Of a stretch of 64,000 nt of DNA, positions 62,677 to 64,000 are shown piece by piece. The notes below the pieces were generated by a model. That model ran no database searches. It saw only the letters and a program-made list of their open reading frames with translations, and was not told where the DNA came from. The position numbers and the translations under genes are program-made. The stretch comes from Gammaproteobacteria bacterium (lineage in GTDB: Bacteria > Pseudomonadota > Gammaproteobacteria > Burkholderiales > Rhodocyclaceae), in assembly GCA_018825305.1 (NCBI GenBank), contig JAHJEO010000022.1, positions 62,001-126,000 of the forward strand. The letters are read 5' to 3'. Numbering within the stretch: position 1 is the stretch's first letter; the number at the start of each line of letters is the position of its first letter.

Positions 62677-63300
62677 GGAAGTGCTCCAGCGCGGCGCGCT
62701 CCATCACGCGCACGCCGGCGATGGCATCGGCGCGTGCGGCGGGCTGGATGCCGCGCAGATCCATCACCAGCGGCAGTGCCTCATAGCGCAGGCCGACGAC
62801 ACCGCCGGGGCCGACGTTCCACTGCGTGAGCATGTCTGCGAAGATGCCAAGCGCCGCCACGTTTTCTTCCCAGAGTTCGGTGTCTTGCTGGCCGACCAGG
62901 GCGACAAGCTGGCCGAGGTCGGTGTTCGTGTCAGGCGGCGCGGCAAAGATCGACCGGGCCGCCTCGATCAGTTTTTTTCGCGCGCTTCCCACAGCGCCTT
63001 TTTGTAGGCCGCCAGCAGTTCGATGCCCGAGGCCGGAAAGCGGTCGAGCAGCAGAGCCAGCGCTTCGAGGCCATACGGCACCGGCTCGCCCTTGTCGTCG
63101 ATCACGTCCGTCCACCCGGTGATCACTTCGTCGAGCACTTCGGCGTCGCCCCGGCTGCCGATGGAATCCCACCAGGCGCCATAGGCTTCGCGGCCCTTGT
63201 GCTTAAACTCGACCTCGACCACGCCGGCCGCCGCCGCGCCGGGCACCGTGAGCGGCACCTTGACGCGGAAGGTCGGGCTGGGAACGATGCGGAAGGCCAT
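62669..63300 (-). CDS. Tail assembly chaperone G-T fusion made by -1 frameshift
   Basis: The zero-frame gene runs from ATG 63300 to TGA 62968. Ribosomes slipping -1 on A-AAA-AAC (62971-62977) would enter the frame that continues to 62669, giving about 210 residues (110 + 100). The extension (LIEAARSIFAAPP ... DADAIAG) has DUF1799-like features and no start of its own in a sensible place. This is the lambda gpG/gpGT arrangement that recruits tape-measure protein during tail assembly. The heptamer is in the exact zero-frame phase needed. Confidence 0.75.
62968..63300 (-). CDS. Tail assembly chaperone (G-like)
   Basis: 110 residues, the unshifted product. VPLTVPGAAAAGVVEVEFKHKGRE and GLEALALLLDRFPASGIELLAAYKKAL match small phage tail assembly chaperones (DUF1789-like). 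It lies between the tail tube and tape measure genes, as gpG does. It is overlapped at its end by the shifted T frame. Confidence 0.82.
   Translation of the reverse strand: MAFRIVPSPTFRVKVPLTVPGAAAAGVVEVEFKHKGREAYGAWWDSIGSRGDAEVLDEVITGWTDVIDDKGEPVPYGLEALALLLDRFPASGIELLAAYKKALWEAREKN
62971..62977 (-). other. -1 ribosomal frameshift slippery heptamer
   Basis: The minus-strand sequence is A-AAA-AAC followed directly by TGA, in phase with the G frame (...GAA-AAA-AAC-TGA). This is the canonical X-XXY-YYZ form, in the position expected for tail chaperone frameshifts. A stimulating RNA structure downstream was not evaluated. Confidence 0.75.
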
Positions 63301-63941
63301 CAGGATGCGTACACCGTGGGCTTGCCGAACATGGTGATCACCACGCTGGTCTTGACCACTTCCTGCGCCGAGCCGGTGGGCAGCAGCGAGGCGCCGATAT
63401 AGCCGGTGAAGTAGAGCTTCTGGCCGTTGGCGAAGGTGAAGCGGCAGGCGCGCTTGGCCTGGCTGTCGGATGCGCTCTTGAGCGCGACGAGGCCGGCGTC
63501 GGACACGTCCCAGATATTCTCGAACGAGAACGTGGCCGGGTTGGCCAGGCCGGGAATCTGTTTTTTGACGTTGTCGTGAATCGTGGTCACGTCAATGAAG
63601 TCGAAGTCGCCGCCCGAGGCCGAGACGTTGGTCGCCGTAGACAGCGCGGTGCCGAAGGTGATGACCTCGGATGTGCCGCTGGTGAAGGTGTCGAACAGCG
63701 TGGTATCGATGCCTTCCAGCTCGAATGTGTCCAGGGTCTTGTTGGCGACGCGGGCAACGCGGCCGTCGAGCTGGTGCATGCCCTGCACGGTCAGCACAAC
63801 GATGTCGCCGTCGCTCATGCCGTGCGCAACCGAGGTGGCGACGCCGGGGTTGGCCTTGGTAATGGCGGTGATGGTGTCGGCCGCGGCGAGCGCGGACTGT
63901 ACGGCGATGCCGATGTTGCTCCACTTGGTTGCGGTTGCCAT
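63300..63941 (-). CDS. Phage major tail tube protein
   Basis: 213 residues from ATG 63941 preceded by GGAGCCTGACC. TKWSNIGIAVQSALAAADTITAITKANPG, VTVQGMHQLDGRVARVANKT and DFIDVTTIHDNVKKQIPGLANPATFSFENI are typical of siphovirus tail tube proteins, including the loop region and the strand-rich core. It would polymerise into the tail tube around the tape measure. Its stop touches the chaperone start. Confidence 0.82.
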   Translation of the reverse strand: MATATKWSNIGIAVQSALAAADTITAITKANPGVATSVAHGMSDGDIVVLTVQGMHQLDGRVARVANKTLDTFELEGIDTTLFDTFTSGTSEVITFGTALSTATNVSASGGDFDFIDVTTIHDNVKKQIPGLANPATFSFENIWDVSDAGLVALKSASDSQAKRACRFTFANGQKLYFTGYIGASLLPTGSAQEVVKTSVVITMFGKPTVYAS

Positions 63942-63957
63942 GGTCAGGCTCCTTTCG

Positions 63958-64000
63958 TCAGATCAGGGTGTCCGGCGCATTGCTCATGGCCGTGAATGGG
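63958..64000 (-). CDS. End of a further phage tail gene (partial)
   Basis: The last 14 codons visible read ...AMSNAPDTLI then TGA at 63958-63960, 17 bases before the tail tube start. It is on the same strand and in a gene-dense tail module, so it should be the C-terminus of the gene upstream in the tail order, probably a tail completion protein. Too short to identify. Confidence 0.5.
   Translation of the reverse strand, partial: PFTAMSNAPDTLI

Overview
The window looks like accessory DNA from a high-GC betaproteobacterium. Evidence: GC-rich codon use, tra genes of the kind found in betaproteobacterial integrative elements, and the 3' half of a tRNA-Val(GAC) that I recognise as the betaproteobacterial form. 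I see no housekeeping genes or rRNA, and the only tRNA sequence is that fragment. Family names come from recognised motifs, not database searches.

Layout. (1) 1-14401, plus strand: a tightly overlapping F-type conjugation operon: end of a DsbC-like gene, traV, traC, trbI, TraF-type signal peptidase, traW, traU, trbC, a two-gene traN, a small unknown, traF, traH, traG. (2) 14840-15216: a 353-bp pair of 35-bp inverted repeats with TTATGYGGA motifs, probably a relic of a mobile element. (3) 15340-40629: a defence island. It holds a Lamassu/ABC-ATPase-like operon (Cap4-type nuclease, zinc-hook ATPase, small third gene), a divergent PIN-like/HEPN pair, a tyrosine integrase, a TPR cassette, an enlarged type III restriction-modification locus (Res, AlbA-type protein, Mod, DUF4391, SNF2 helicase), an AbiJ-like/ImmA-IrrE/PIN trio, a truncated IHF/HU gene, and a VapBC-type pair. 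(4) 40884-51373, minus strand: the maintenance module of an SPI-7/PAGI-2-like integrative element: DUF932, RadC, two tiny paralogous membrane peptides, DUF3577, SSB, TIGR03761, STY4528-like and STY4526-like replication proteins, ParB, ParA and a sigma-like factor. (5) 51764-53073: excisionase and tyrosine integrase, then the tRNA-Val 3' half at 53162-53206. (6) 53266-64000, minus strand: the tail module of a siphovirus prophage, from tail tube to tail fibre, with a programmed -1 frameshift site.

How it fits together. Regions 1-5 read as one integrative conjugative element: transfer genes, a cargo hotspot loaded with anti-phage genes, and a replication/partition/integration module ending at the tRNA. 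The prophage seems to have entered the same tRNA-Val site next to it (tandem accretion).

The most unusual signals are in the maintenance module. Six genes have leaders in which the ribosome-binding site or start codon can be paired by an upstream strand. In three of them the same strand can instead form a terminator-like hairpin followed by a T-rich tract (DUF932, the second peptide gene and DUF3577), and the RadC leader is similar. Two adjacent leaders control a pair of 32-residue paralogous hydrophobic peptides that standard gene callers would miss.
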